43,494 nt of DNA from Deltaproteobacteria bacterium (GTDB taxonomy: Bacteria > Myxococcota_A > UBA796 > GCA-2862545): positions 1 to 43,494 of the forward strand of contig DRPG01000169.1 of assembly GCA_011376105.1 (NCBI GenBank), read 5' to 3'. The position numbers and the translations under genes are program-made. The notes under the pieces are model-generated. The model had not been told where the DNA came from, made no database searches, and was given only the letters and a program-made list of their open reading frames with translations. Below, one piece after another: positions 10,195 to 20,703 of the stretch. How positions within the stretch are numbered: position 1 is the first letter of the stretch; each line of letters opens with the position of its first letter.

Positions 10195-10887
10195 GTGGCC
10201 GGTGCGGATCCACGCGACGCCAGAGACTTTGCCCCCAGGCACCACCAGGCCCTGGTCACCGCGACCCACGATCTGTCCTGGCTGCTGAGCCGTGGGTATG
10301 CGGAGAAGGCCGCGCTGAAGCTCGTGGGCGATCGCCTTCAGCTCACCGGTCGCCAGCGGATGGCGGTGCTGCGGGCCGCCGCCCCCTTCGAGGCCGCTGA
10401 GGCCCGCCGCCAAAAGCAGCTCACCGAGCTCCGGGGGCGCACGATCGCGGTGGATGGATTCAACCAGCTGGTCACCACCGAGCGCGGCCTCGCCGGGGGC
10501 ACCGCGTTTCGGGGGATCGATGGCGCGGTGCGCGACGTCGCGAGCGTACACGGCACCTGGCGGCGCTCCGACGGCACCAGGCGAGCGCTGTCCCTGCTGC
10601 TCGATCAGCTCGAGGGGGCAGCTCAGATCACCTGGGTGCTGGACTCCCCGGTGTCCAACTCTGGACTGCTCGCGGCCCTGATCCGCGAGCAGTCCGGGGC
10701 CCGGGGGGCGCCCTGTGTCGTCCAGCTCGAGGTCAGGGCCGACGCGGCCCTGCTGGAGCTGGGGGGGGTCCTGGCCTCGAGCGACAGCGCGCTGCTCGAT
10801 CGCTGCGAGGCCTGGGTCGCCCTGTCCTCAGCGGCCCTGGCCGCAGCCGGGATCGAGGTCCTCGATCTCGCCCGCGATCCGAGCTGA
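10195..10887 (+). CDS. DUF434-like protein
   Basis: KLVGDRLQLTGRQRMAVLRA and GRTIAVDGFNQLVTTE motifs; GTG start after AGGAGG. Confidence 0.65.
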   Translation: MAGADPRDARDFAPRHHQALVTATHDLSWLLSRGYAEKAALKLVGDRLQLTGRQRMAVLRAAAPFEAAEARRQKQLTELRGRTIAVDGFNQLVTTERGLAGGTAFRGIDGAVRDVASVHGTWRRSDGTRRALSLLLDQLEGAAQITWVLDSPVSNSGLLAALIREQSGARGAPCVVQLEVRADAALLELGGVLASSDSALLDRCEAWVALSSAALAAAGIEVLDLARDPS

Positions 10888-10909
10888 TCTCAACCACGAG
10901 GAGCGAGCC

Positions 10910-11746
10910 ATGACACGGGTGATCGCAGGCAGGACCGCGGTGGTGACCGGCGGCGCGCGGGGGATCGGCGCCGCCATCGTCCGGGCCCTGATCGCCGAGG
11001 GGGTCCGCGTGATCCTCGCCGACGTCGACGTCGAGCTGGCTGAGCAGACCGCCGGGGCCCTGGCCGGCCCCGCGGCCCGGGTGCAGGCCCGCGCGCTGGA
11101 CGTCCGGGATCTACAGGCGTTCCAGGATCTGATCGCCGGGCTCGAGGACGAGGGCACGCCCCCCGACATCCTGATCAACAACGCGGGGATCATGCCGCTG
11201 GGTCCCTTCCTCGAGCAGGATCCCGCCCTCGACGATCGTCAGCTCGACGTCAACGTCCGCGGGGTGTGCAACGGCATGCGGGCCGTGCTGCCGGGCATGC
11301 TGGCCCGGAGGCGGGGGCACGTGGTGAACCTGGCGAGCACCGCGGGGGTGATCGGGATCCCCAACGCAGCGGTGTACTGTGGCACCAAGCACGCGGTGAT
11401 CGGGATCACCGAGGCCGTGCGGCGGGAGCACCTGGGCTCCGGCGTCGACTTCACCTACGTGCTGCCGTCGATCGTCGCCACAGAGCTCACCAGCGGCACC
11501 CACGCCCTGCGGTATCCACCCCCGGGGCAGCCCACTGAGGTCGCCACCGCGGTGGTCGGGGCGCTGCGATCGGGCCGGATCGAGGTCTTCGTCCCTCCCT
11601 TCGTCCGGATGAGCCGCCTGCTGCCAGCCTACCTGCCCCGCCGCGCCGTCGAGGCCCTCGGGCGACTGTTCGGCGTGGATCAGGTGTTCGAGGGGATCGA
11701 CGCTGAGGCCCGCCGGGCCTACCAGCAGCGGATCGAGGAGCCCTGA
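10910..11746 (+). CDS. SDR-family oxidoreductase
   Basis: TGGARGIG cofactor motif, NNAG, YCGTKHA (YxxxK) active site. Confidence 0.9.
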   Translation: MTRVIAGRTAVVTGGARGIGAAIVRALIAEGVRVILADVDVELAEQTAGALAGPAARVQARALDVRDLQAFQDLIAGLEDEGTPPDILINNAGIMPLGPFLEQDPALDDRQLDVNVRGVCNGMRAVLPGMLARRRGHVVNLASTAGVIGIPNAAVYCGTKHAVIGITEAVRREHLGSGVDFTYVLPSIVATELTSGTHALRYPPPGQPTEVATAVVGALRSGRIEVFVPPFVRMSRLLPAYLPRRAVEALGRLFGVDQVFEGIDAEARRAYQQRIEEP

Positions 11747-11787
11747 GGGCAGCTCGTCGCGCCGGCCCGGAGCCGGGGCAGAGACAA

Positions 11788-11865
11788 CGCCACAGCGCCA
11801 CAGCGCCACAGCGCCACAGCGCCACAACGCCACAACGCCACAACGCCACAACGCCACAGCGCCAG
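11788..11865. repeat. 8-bp tandem repeat (CGCCACAG / CGCCACAA), 9 units plus partial
   Basis: Read directly, just after the SDR stop codon. Confidence 0.95.
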
Positions 11866-12015
11866 CTCGTCGAGATCATGGTGGCGCCCGATGCCCCGGC
11901 GGACACCTCCTTGATCGTCGCCGGGCCGAGCCCGGCCCCGATCCGGGGGGCGGATCGCTGTGCCGCGCCCGGCCTGAGCCCGGCCTAAGCCCGGCGCCGC
12001 CCCCGGCCGAGGCCC

Positions 12016-13461
12016 CTACCGGGCCCGATCGCGGGAGCGCTCCCGCAGCAGGCGCGCCTGGAGCGCCAGCGCCTCGTCGAAGGCCATCGCCGGGAGCAGC
12101 ACGACGCTACCGGCGACCCTCACCTGCAGGATCCCCAGGCCGTACCTCCGCAGCAGCGGGCCCTGGCTCACCACGATGCTCTGCAGCTTGTGACGGGCCA
12201 GCAGCCAGGTGCTCCGGCTGAGCCAGCCCCGCCTCGACACGATGAGATCGTCGGTGATCAGCCAGCCCTGGTGTTGGTGATCGAGGCGGGCGGACAGCGC
12301 GGAGATCGGGATGGAGAGCCACAGCAGCAGCCCCCAGGGCCACAGCCACCAGGTCCCGATCACCGACAGCAGTGCGCTGCGGGTGATCGCTGCGACGGTG
12401 GCCCGCACCAGCGCGCGGGGGTGGGGGGGCTGGAGCTCCAGCGCCATGGGGTCCACGCCACCCAGGGGGATCGCTGCACCGACCACGGCCTGGAGCTGCT
12501 CCGGAGCCACGTACGGGATCATCGCCTCGCTCTGCTGGGTGCCGTCTCCTCCCTCCCGGGCCGCGGCGGTCTCGACGCTGACCGAGGCAAAGCCCGCGAC
12601 CCTCCGGAGCACGGGCTGGATCACGGTCACCAGCTGGACCTTTGACGGACGGAGCACCGCCCGGCGCCGGGTGAACAGCCCCTGCTGGGCGACCAGGGCT
12701 GATGCGGTGCGTGTCAGCCGGAAGTCATGGTGCCGGATCGCAGCGGTGGCGGTGCCCACGACCCAAGCCCCGCTCACCACTGCGATCAACGCCGCGATAC
12801 CCCCGATCCCGGCGAACAAGCCCGTGGTGCGACGCATGTCCTCAGGATCCGGAGAGGGATCGAAGGCGATCCCCTCCATCAGCAGGCCGAGCAGCACCGC
12901 GATCCCCCCCAGGCGGGTGGAGGTGACCCCGAACCACAGCAGCTCGGTCAGGGAGTTATGGATCACGAGCTCGCCCTCGTCGACCTGCTCCACCGTGCTC
13001 GCCTCACCCCGGCCCTGCTCCAGCGCCGCGACCAGGGCCCGGGCGTCGTCCTCCGCCAGGGCGGACAGCAGTCCCTCCACCTCGGTGCCCGAGGCGGTCT
13101 CGATCCGGACCTCCACCATCTTGAACATCCGGTGGAAGACGTTGCGGACCAGCTCGACGTTCTGGATCCGATCTGCCCCGATGACCCGCACCTGTCGGTT
13201 GAGCAGGCCGGTCTTTATCTCCAGCCTGGACTCGACCACCCGGTAGCGCAGGGTGAGGAAGTGGATCACCGTGTTGGAGATCGCCAGGCCGAAGAACAGC
13301 AGCAGCAGGCTTAGATCGAACAGGCCCTGGCGGGTCAGCCCGCCGTACACGGCGTACAGCAGCAGTGGCCAGGCGCTGCGCAGGGTCGCCCAGGTGCGGG
13401 GGACCAGGTTCACCAGCAGCGAGACGGGATGCAGCTGCTTCCAGGGGATCTCAGACCCCAT
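12016..13461 (-). CDS. Bacterial PH (bPH2) domain membrane protein, YdbT-like
   Basis: Multiple TM segments and repeated PH-like segments (YRVVESRLEIKTGLLNRQVRVIGADRIQNVEL; LITDDLIVSRRGWLSRSTWLLARHKLQSI). Confidence 0.75.
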   Translation of the reverse strand: MGSEIPWKQLHPVSLLVNLVPRTWATLRSAWPLLLYAVYGGLTRQGLFDLSLLLLFFGLAISNTVIHFLTLRYRVVESRLEIKTGLLNRQVRVIGADRIQNVELVRNVFHRMFKMVEVRIETASGTEVEGLLSALAEDDARALVAALEQGRGEASTVEQVDEGELVIHNSLTELLWFGVTSTRLGGIAVLLGLLMEGIAFDPSPDPEDMRRTTGLFAGIGGIAALIAVVSGAWVVGTATAAIRHHDFRLTRTASALVAQQGLFTRRRAVLRPSKVQLVTVIQPVLRRVAGFASVSVETAAAREGGDGTQQSEAMIPYVAPEQLQAVVGAAIPLGGVDPMALELQPPHPRALVRATVAAITRSALLSVIGTWWLWPWGLLLWLSIPISALSARLDHQHQGWLITDDLIVSRRGWLSRSTWLLARHKLQSIVVSQGPLLRRYGLGILQVRVAGSVVLLPAMAFDEALALQARLLRERSRDRAR

Positions 13462-13933
13462 CGTCGCCCCGCGCCGCCCCGGCCACGAGCTGATCCCTAA
13501 GGGTCTCGGCGACGACGCGCTCCAGCCCGGGCACCACCCCGTCGGCGCCGAGCCCGCTGGCGGTGTGCACGTGGACCCGGGCCAGGCCGAGCCACTGCTC
13601 CAGCGGCCCCTGCCGGACGTCGACGTGCTGGACCCGCTCGATGGGGATCGCGGTGACGCTGCGGAGCAACACCCCACGCTGGATCAGCAGCTCGTCGTCT
13701 TCGCAGCGCCAGCCCCAGCGCCGCCAGGTGAGCCAGGGCCACCACAGCGCGACGAGGAAGCGCACGAACAACAGCGCGAACGCGGTGGAGACAGCGGCGA
13801 GGGGATCCCACAGGTAGGCACCGACGGCTCCCGCGACAAAGCACAGGGGCCCCCAGAACAGGACGAGCCTGGAGAAGGCCTGGAGGTGAAACAGGGTCCG
13901 CGCGCGCGGAGCCAGGGGTGTAAACGTTCCCAT
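13451..13933 (-). CDS. Bacterial PH (bPH2) domain membrane protein, YdbS-like
   Basis: WRCEDDELLIQRGVLLRSVTAIPIERVQHVDVRQGPLEQWLGLARVHVHTAS; 3' end overlaps the YdbT-like start. Alternative start at 13954. Confidence 0.75.
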   Translation of the reverse strand: MGTFTPLAPRARTLFHLQAFSRLVLFWGPLCFVAGAVGAYLWDPLAAVSTAFALLFVRFLVALWWPWLTWRRWGWRCEDDELLIQRGVLLRSVTAIPIERVQHVDVRQGPLEQWLGLARVHVHTASGLGADGVVPGLERVVAETLRDQLVAGAARGDDGV

Positions 13934-13965
13934 CGGCTCGCCTACTATCCCCATGGGGGAGCCTC

Positions 13966-15999
13966 ATGCCGGCAGGAACGTCGTGGCTGTTCTGGACGCT
14001 GCTGACGAGCAGCCCTGCGTCGGAGCAGGCGTGGTGTACCGATCTCGGGGCCCTCGTGGCGACCGAGCGCGACGGCATCTGGCGGGGCACGATCGCCGAT
14101 CGCTGGTCGGTGCAGGGCAGCGTGGATCGGCTCCGGGTGGAGGCCTCGGGCCTCGAGCTGTACGCAGGCTCCCTGACCGATCTCGATCCAGTCCCCGCCG
14201 GGCCGGATCCGGCCGAGGTGGCCCGGGTCATGGCTGCGCTCACGCCGGGCTGGTCCGCCGCTGGCTCCCGGATCACCGGGGCTGGGTTCTCCGGGGCGAT
14301 CGGCTCCGATCGCGTCCTCCGGGGGAGCCGGAGGGGCCACGAGGAGGTCTGGGCCCTCGACAGCGAGGGTGTGCTGTTCGGGGGCAGGACGGGGTGGCGC
14401 ACGTCCATCGCCCAGCTCCACCGGGATCATGGCACCGGCGCCGGCTCGTTGCACCGCGTGGTGGAGGAGCACGTCCGCCAGGCCGGTGGCTTGCTGCGCT
14501 GTGGCCCGGGGGGGCGATCGAGGGTGAGGGTGGGGCTGTGGCCCGATCCTCTGCCCCTGGGCGAAGATCGGCGCGTCATGTGGTCGACCCCCGAGGGGAT
14601 CCGGGTGAGGGACGCTCAGGGGCGAGCGACGATCTATGTCGCCCTGCCGATGGATCGAGCGCTCGCGGCCAACATCGCCTACGAGCTGCGGCGCGATCGT
14701 CCCGGGAGGCGCTCGGGGGTGGGGTGGCGCGATGGGATCGCGCTGCTGGCCCTCAGCGAGGATCCCGGGGCCCCGATCCCCGACGACGTCGTGCCGATGG
14801 AGGGTGAGATCGCAGTGACGGCGCTGCTGGATCTCGAGATCCCCGCCCCGATTCAGGCTCAGACCCGCTACCCAGCGCTGGCTCCGGGGCTGGAGGCCGC
14901 GGCCGCCCTCGATCGCTGGCGCACCGAGGCGGGGCTGGCCCCGCTGGCCTGGGACGACGAGCTCGCCCTGATCGCGCTCCAGCACGCGGCCTACCTGGTG
15001 GACAGCCCCCCCGGGGCCCCCCATGAGCAGGATCCCCGGGCTCCACTGTACCTCGCCCGGGATCAGCGAGAGCGCAGCCCGGCCCGGGAGGTCGTGATCG
15101 TCAGCCACCCCGAGCGCACCCCCGAGGCCGCGATCGAGGCCTGGATCACGACCCCGTTCCACCGCGTCCCCCTCCTCCATCCGCTGGCCCAGCGGATCGG
15201 GATCGCCCGGCTGGGGGGCGTGTGGGTGGCCGAGATCGCGGTCGGATCCGGTGAGGGGACCGCCGTCTGGCCCACCGATGGGATCGAGGTCCCCTCCGAT
15301 CGGTTCGAGGGTCGGGAGAGCCCCGATCCCCTCCCATCGTGGCGCTACCCCGATCGGATCTGGCCGGTGGGCTTTCCGATCACGATCTGGAGCCCGGATC
15401 GGGTGGTCGAGCGCCATCTGTACCTCGACGACGCAGAGATCCCCCACCACTGGGTGCACGAGCCCCTGGGCAGCCCCCGGGATCAGCGCCACCTGGTGCC
15501 GAGGGAGCCCCTGATCCCGGGGACCTACCGCTGGTCGGTGCGGATCCAGCCCCTGGATCCAGAGGCCCCTCCACAGGATCTGCAGGGACACTTCGTGGTC
15601 CCCACAGGGCGGGATCGCCCCGTCTCGCTGCCTCCGTCCGTCTCGGCCCTGATCGTGGAGGCCAACGCGGAGCGCACAGAACCCCTGGTCGCCACCGAGC
15701 ACGCCGCCGCCGCTGCACGCTTGCTCTCGGCGCGGACCCGGGCGATGGAGGAGGGGCTCGATCCCCAGCGGGTCCGCACCCTGATCGGCGCGCTGGGGAC
15801 CGATGTGGAGGTGGTGACGAAGATCTGCCTCCGCGCAACAGATCAGCTGGAGCTCGATGAGGGCCTGTTGGATCCGGAGGTTCACCAGATCGGGATCGAT
15901 GCCCGGGCTACGGTCGTCACCTGGCGAGCCGATCCCAGGACGTGCCGGAGCAGCCCCTCCCTGCGCTCTCCCCGGCTCTGTCTGTTCCTCCTCCGCTGA
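13966..15999 (+). CDS. Secreted CAP/SCP-domain protein
   Basis: LDRWRTEAGLAPLAWDDELALIALQHAAYLVDS...H and IEAWITTPFHRVPLLHPLAQRIGIA are CAP-like; signal peptide-like N-terminus. Confidence 0.65.
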   Translation: MPAGTSWLFWTLLTSSPASEQAWCTDLGALVATERDGIWRGTIADRWSVQGSVDRLRVEASGLELYAGSLTDLDPVPAGPDPAEVARVMAALTPGWSAAGSRITGAGFSGAIGSDRVLRGSRRGHEEVWALDSEGVLFGGRTGWRTSIAQLHRDHGTGAGSLHRVVEEHVRQAGGLLRCGPGGRSRVRVGLWPDPLPLGEDRRVMWSTPEGIRVRDAQGRATIYVALPMDRALAANIAYELRRDRPGRRSGVGWRDGIALLALSEDPGAPIPDDVVPMEGEIAVTALLDLEIPAPIQAQTRYPALAPGLEAAAALDRWRTEAGLAPLAWDDELALIALQHAAYLVDSPPGAPHEQDPRAPLYLARDQRERSPAREVVIVSHPERTPEAAIEAWITTPFHRVPLLHPLAQRIGIARLGGVWVAEIAVGSGEGTAVWPTDGIEVPSDRFEGRESPDPLPSWRYPDRIWPVGFPITIWSPDRVVERHLYLDDAEIPHHWVHEPLGSPRDQRHLVPREPLIPGTYRWSVRIQPLDPEAPPQDLQGHFVVPTGRDRPVSLPPSVSALIVEANAERTEPLVATEHAAAAARLLSARTRAMEEGLDPQRVRTLIGALGTDVEVVTKICLRATDQLELDEGLLDPEVHQIGIDARATVVTWRADPRTCRSSPSLRSPRLCLFLLR

Positions 16000-16010
16000 G
16001 GCCGCTCTGG

Positions 16011-16080
16011 CCCGGCTCCGGCCCGCTCCGGCCCGCTCCGGCCCGGCTCCGGCCCGGCTCCGGCCCGCTCCGGCCCGGGG
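16011..16080. repeat. 10/11-bp tandem repeat (GCCCGCTCCG / GCCCGGCTCCG)
   Basis: About 6-7 units read directly, just after the CAP gene stop codon. Confidence 0.9.
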
Positions 16081-16154
16081 CGTGGGTCAGCCTGCAGGAT
16101 CCCCCCCCCTGAGCCGAGGAGCGGGGGCAGGTGATCGGCCCCGGAGAGCATCGG

Positions 16155-16562
16155 ATGCAGATCTACAACAAGTCCTATCAGCACATCGACTCAGAGGATC
16201 TCAACAGCGAGGACGAGGCCACGGAGCGGATGCTGCCAGAAGAGCTGGCTGAGCTCCTGTTCGACGTCCGAGCGGAGCGGGAGCTCGCTGAGGCAGAGCG
16301 CTCAAGGGAGCGCGAGGCCGGGCAGCGCCGGGAGCCTCGGATCCCCAAGCCCCCGCCCCCCGAGATCCGGCGGACTCAGCCCATGAGGCGCGCCCCAGCG
16401 CCGATCCGGAGCTCGGGCTCGGAGATCTTGGAGAAGTTCCCACGACCCGGCGCCCGGGCCGTGGCGTCCACGAGGCCTGTGGGGATCCCCTGGGCGGCCC
16501 TGGTGACCGCAGGGATCGTAGCCTTCGCCATGGCCGCCTGTGCCGTCGTGTTGATGACCTAG
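16155..16562 (+). CDS. Small single-TM hypothetical protein
   Basis: MQIYNKSYQHIDSEDLN... with C-terminal TM PWAALVTAGIVAFAMAACAVVLM. Confidence 0.55.
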   Translation: MQIYNKSYQHIDSEDLNSEDEATERMLPEELAELLFDVRAERELAEAERSREREAGQRREPRIPKPPPPEIRRTQPMRRAPAPIRSSGSEILEKFPRPGARAVASTRPVGIPWAALVTAGIVAFAMAACAVVLMT

Positions 16563-16658
16563 CGGAGCCCTAGAGGCCCGGGGCCTCTGCGCGGGCCCTG
16601 CTGGCCACTGGGGCGATCCGATCCCGGGGATCGTCGCTCGATCTCCGGGAGCCCCTCA

Positions 16659-17480
16659 TCAGTGCACCAGCCGCTCGCGCGCCCGGATCGACGACGCGCG
16701 CTGAGCCTGGATGTCGCTTGGGAGGTCTGCAGCGTGGAGCTCGCTAAGCGCGCTGTCGAGATCACCGAGGCGCTCTAGGCAGGTGGTGATCCCCAGCTGA
16801 GCCACCGCGGCCACGTCGGGATCGAAGGCGGTGTCCACCGCGCCCTCGTACAGGGCCAGGGCCCCGACCGCGTCGCCACGCTGCAGCCGGAGGTTGGCCC
16901 GCCCGAGGCTGGCCCGCGCGGCCAGCACCGGGTGTTTGGTGGCGAGCCTCCGCCAGGTGCGCTCCGCCGCTGGATCGTCTCCGGCCATCGCCGCCGCCCT
17001 CGCGGATCGCACCAGCCGATCGCCAGCCTCGGACGCTCCTGGATCGAGATCGTGGGCCTCTCGCAGGCGCTGGGCTGCGTCTCGGTAGCGCCCCTCGTCG
17101 ACCAACAGCTCGCCGAGGTGATCGAGGACCTTGGCGCGCCGGGGACGATCCATCGGCAGGGGCAGCAGCCACTCGTAGCGCAGCCGCGCCTCGTCGGGCC
17201 GCCCCAGCTCCACCGCCCACACCAGGGCGCTGCGCCTCAACGCCTCGGCCCGGACGGCCGGATCAGGGTGGCCGTGCCCCACCGCGTCGTAGGCGACGAT
17301 CGCGTTGTGGGGACGTCCGCTACCCAGGGCCACGTCACCCCGCCACAGCGCGATCGGAGAGGTGGGGTGGTACCAGAGGAAGCTCACCGCGAGTCCGCTG
17401 AAGATCCCCCAGCCGAGGACGCGGAAGGTGGCGTGGGGCACCGCCTGGTGCACCAGCGCGGCCATGGACTTCACACCCAT
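16659..17480 (-). CDS. TPR-repeat protein with N-terminal TM
   Basis: TPR-like helices; TM VLGWGIFSGLAVSFLWY. Confidence 0.65.
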   Translation of the reverse strand: MGVKSMAALVHQAVPHATFRVLGWGIFSGLAVSFLWYHPTSPIALWRGDVALGSGRPHNAIVAYDAVGHGHPDPAVRAEALRRSALVWAVELGRPDEARLRYEWLLPLPMDRPRRAKVLDHLGELLVDEGRYRDAAQRLREAHDLDPGASEAGDRLVRSARAAAMAGDDPAAERTWRRLATKHPVLAARASLGRANLRLQRGDAVGALALYEGAVDTAFDPDVAAVAQLGITTCLERLGDLDSALSELHAADLPSDIQAQRASSIRARERLVH

Positions 17481-17591
17481 GCCCGCTCCTAACCTAAGCG
17501 CTGATCATCCACCAAGGAAGCAGCAAGGGCGCCGATCCTGAGGCCGGCGCCCCCCCCGGGCCGCAGAGAGCGCTCCGGAGCTGTTGGAGGG

Positions 17592-20186
17592 CTACTCTTC
17601 GTCCTCGGCGGACGGCATCAGGGCGAGATCCACGATCCGCTCCTCAGCCTCAAGGCGCATCAGCCGCACCCCCTTGGAGCTGCGGGTCTTCACCATCCGG
17701 ACCTCGTGGCTCGAGATCCGGATCGCACGCCCTGTGTCGGTGACCAGCATGAACTGATCCTCGGGGGTGACGTAGCGTGCGCCCACGACGCCACCGATCT
17801 CGGTGCCGGTGCGGTGGCTGATCACACCTCTGCCGTTGCGGCCCTGACGGGGGAACGCACCCAGTGGAGTTCGCTTGCCAAACCCGAGCTCGGTGACGGT
17901 CATGATCGTCGGCCCCTGCTCGCCCTCAGGGGTCGCGTCGTCGTCTTCAGCCTCGATCACCCCGTCGTCGTCGAGGATCTCTTCCTCGATGCCCTCGGCC
18001 TCGGCCTCGGCCTCGGCCTCGGCCTCGGCCTCGTCGAGGGGCTCGTCGCCCTCGGCGGGGACCAGGAGCATGTCGACCACCTGATCGTCTCCCTTGAGGT
18101 TGATCCCCTTGTTGCCGCGGGCCGTCCGCCCGAACACCGGAGCACCCTTGGGCCCCGCCTTTGGGAACCGGATGCACTGGCCCTCCTGAGTCAGCAGAAC
18201 GATGTCGACCTCGTCATCGGGGTTGAGCAGGCTCACCACGCGGAGCTCGTCGTCGTCTGCGACGCCACAGGCGATCAGGCCCCCCTGGCGGATGTTCTTG
18301 TACTGGGACAGGGGCGTGCGCTTGACCAGCCCCTGCTTAGAGCAGAACAGCAGATCCCGCCGATCGTCTTCTCTGATCTCCCGGACTGAGACCACCGACG
18401 CGATCGCCTCGCTCTTGTCGACGGGAACGAGGTTGATGATCGGTTTGCCCCGTGCGGTCCGGCTGGTCGCCGGGACCTCGTAGACGTTGAGGGGGTAGGC
18501 CTTGCCGGTGGTGGTGAACACCAGCAGGATCGCGTGGGTGTTGGCGACGAAGATCGAGGTGACGAAGTCTTCGTCGCGGGTGTCCATGCTCTTCTTGCCC
18601 ATGCCCCCGCGGCGCTGCATGCGCCACTCGTCGGGCTGGACCCGCTTGATGTAGCCGAGGTGCGACAGGGTGACGATCTGGTCTTCCTCTGCGACCAGAT
18701 CGTGCATCGTGAGCTCGCCCTTGGCATCGACGATCTGGGTGCGTCGATCGTCGGCGTAGCGCTGGCGAACCTCGAGCAGCTCGTCGGAGACCACCCTCAT
18801 CAGGCGGACCTCGCTGCCGAGGATCCCCTGGAGATCGGTGATCCGGGAGAGCAGCTCGCTGTACTCCTCCTCGATCTTGTCGCGCTCAAGGCCGGTGAGG
18901 CGCTGCAGCCGCATCTCGAGGATCGCGCTCGCCTGCGGCTCGGACAGCTCGAAGCGCTGCATCAGCCCAGCGCGGGCGACCTCGGTCGAGGGGCTCGCTC
19001 GGATCACCGCGATCACCTCGTCGATGTGATCGAGCGCGATCCGATAGCCCTCGAGGATGTGGGCGCGCTCTTGTGCCTTGCGCAGCAGGTAGCGGGTGCG
19101 CCTGAGCACGACCTCACGGCGGTGGCTGATGTAGTGCTGCAGCAGCTCCCGCAGGGACAAGACCCGCGGACGGCTGTTGACGATCGCCAGTAGGATGGCG
19201 CCGAACGTGCTCTGGAGCGCGGTGTGCTTGAACAGGTGGTTGAGCACCACCTCCTCGAAGGCGTCCCGCTTCAGCTCGATGACGATCCTCATCCCCTCTC
19301 GATCGGACTCGTCGCGCAGGGCAGCGATCCCCTCGAGACGCTTGTCTTTGACCAGCTCAGCGATCTGCTGGATCAGGCGTGCCTTGTTGACCTGGTAGGG
19401 GATCTCGGTGATCACGATGGCGCGACGGTTGTTGACCTCCTCGAACCGCGCCTTACCCCGGACGACGATCCGCCCTCGACCCGTCGCATACGCATTGCGG
19501 ATGCCAGTCTTGCCGTAGATCACCCCCCCGGTGGGGAAGTCGGGACCCGGCACCAGCTCGATGAGCTCCTCGAAGGTCATCTCGGGGTCGTTGATCAACG
19601 CGATCGCTGCGTCGATGACCTCGCCGAGGTTGTGCGGCGGGATCTTCGTCGCCATGCCCACTGCGATCCCGTCAGCTCCGTTGACCAGCAGGTTCGGAAA
19701 CGCCGCCGGCAACACCTCGGGCTCTAGGGTGGTGCCGTCGAAGTTCGGGGTGAAGCTCACCGTCTCCTTGTCGATGTCGACCAACAGCTCTTCGGCCAGC
19801 TTGGTCATCCGGCTCTCGGTGTACCGATAGGCCGCAGCGGGATCGCCATCGACCGAGCCGAAGTTGCCCTGCCCGTCGACCAGCGGATACCGGAGGTTCC
19901 ACGGCTGAGCCATGCGCACCATCGCGTCGTAGACCGCCGAGTCGCCGTGGGGGTGATACCGTTTGAGCACCTCCCCAACCACGCCCGCGCACTTGCTGTA
20001 CTTCTTCGATGCCTGCAGCCCCTCCCGATCCATCGCGTAGAGGATGCGGCGGTGCACTGGCTTGAGGCCATCCCGGACGTCGGGCAGGGCCCGGCCGATG
20101 ATGACAGACATTGAATAGTCTAGGTATGAGCTCCGCATCTCATCTTCGATACGGATCGGGATCACGTGCTTTGCGATGTCGTCCAT
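17592..20186 (-). CDS. gyrA: DNA gyrase subunit A
   Basis: [67 protein letters not shown]; GyrA beta-propeller CTD. Confidence 0.97.
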   Translation of the reverse strand: MDDIAKHVIPIRIEDEMRSSYLDYSMSVIIGRALPDVRDGLKPVHRRILYAMDREGLQASKKYSKCAGVVGEVLKRYHPHGDSAVYDAMVRMAQPWNLRYPLVDGQGNFGSVDGDPAAAYRYTESRMTKLAEELLVDIDKETVSFTPNFDGTTLEPEVLPAAFPNLLVNGADGIAVGMATKIPPHNLGEVIDAAIALINDPEMTFEELIELVPGPDFPTGGVIYGKTGIRNAYATGRGRIVVRGKARFEEVNNRRAIVITEIPYQVNKARLIQQIAELVKDKRLEGIAALRDESDREGMRIVIELKRDAFEEVVLNHLFKHTALQSTFGAILLAIVNSRPRVLSLRELLQHYISHRREVVLRRTRYLLRKAQERAHILEGYRIALDHIDEVIAVIRASPSTEVARAGLMQRFELSEPQASAILEMRLQRLTGLERDKIEEEYSELLSRITDLQGILGSEVRLMRVVSDELLEVRQRYADDRRTQIVDAKGELTMHDLVAEEDQIVTLSHLGYIKRVQPDEWRMQRRGGMGKKSMDTRDEDFVTSIFVANTHAILLVFTTTGKAYPLNVYEVPATSRTARGKPIINLVPVDKSEAIASVVSVREIREDDRRDLLFCSKQGLVKRTPLSQYKNIRQGGLIACGVADDDELRVVSLLNPDDEVDIVLLTQEGQCIRFPKAGPKGAPVFGRTARGNKGINLKGDDQVVDMLLVPAEGDEPLDEAEAEAEAEAEAEGIEEEILDDDGVIEAEDDDATPEGEQGPTIMTVTELGFGKRTPLGAFPRQGRNGRGVISHRTGTEIGGVVGARYVTPEDQFMLVTDTGRAIRISSHEVRMVKTRSSKGVRLMRLEAEERIVDLALMPSAEDEE
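17994..18033. repeat. 6-bp tandem repeat (CTCGGC) in gyrA encoding (AE)n
   Basis: Six consecutive units read directly. Confidence 0.95.
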
Positions 20187-20703
20187 AGGATTCCGTGGGA
20201 AGGGCAACTGAGGGGAATGCGAGTCCACTCTGTAACGCGCATATCTCCCCACCGCACCCAAGAATAACAAAGCTTGCTACTAGCTAATTAGCTGGCCAGG
20301 CAGGGGGATCTTCGCGGGGAGTGGAGGCACGATCGTCTGCCATGTCCGGGGCCTCGCCGAGGCGAGCGTGACCCTCTCCCTCGATCAACGCCGGCTGTCT
20401 GTGCTCGCTCAGCGACAGGGCCAGGGCCTTAGCCTCCCCCACCACCCCACGACGAGCCCCCTCCGGGTCCACGAGACCCGCGTGCCATCCCTCGCCCTCC
20501 CCAGGATCCCTACGCAGGGATCCCGGGGCTCCCTCCAGACATCGATCCCGTACGAGGTCCCCGCAGATCGAGGGGAGAGGCCGCCGTGGGGCGCCCCAGG
20601 GAGCAGGCCGTGCCGGCCAACCCCACCCCCCACCACAGCCGCTCCCCGGCTCCCGCTGGCCGCTCCCCGTTGACAAAGCTGCGATTTCCTGCACCATGGG
20701 TCC

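Noticed and set aside
13945-15885. 646-aa minus-strand ORF antisense to the CAP-domain gene
   Set aside because: Typical high-GC shadow ORF; the plus-strand frame has recognisable domain motifs and a signal peptide.
20284-20697. 137-aa minus-strand ORF between gyrA and the OMP gene
   Set aside because: No recognisable motif or good RBS seen and competing frames exist; not supported enough to call.
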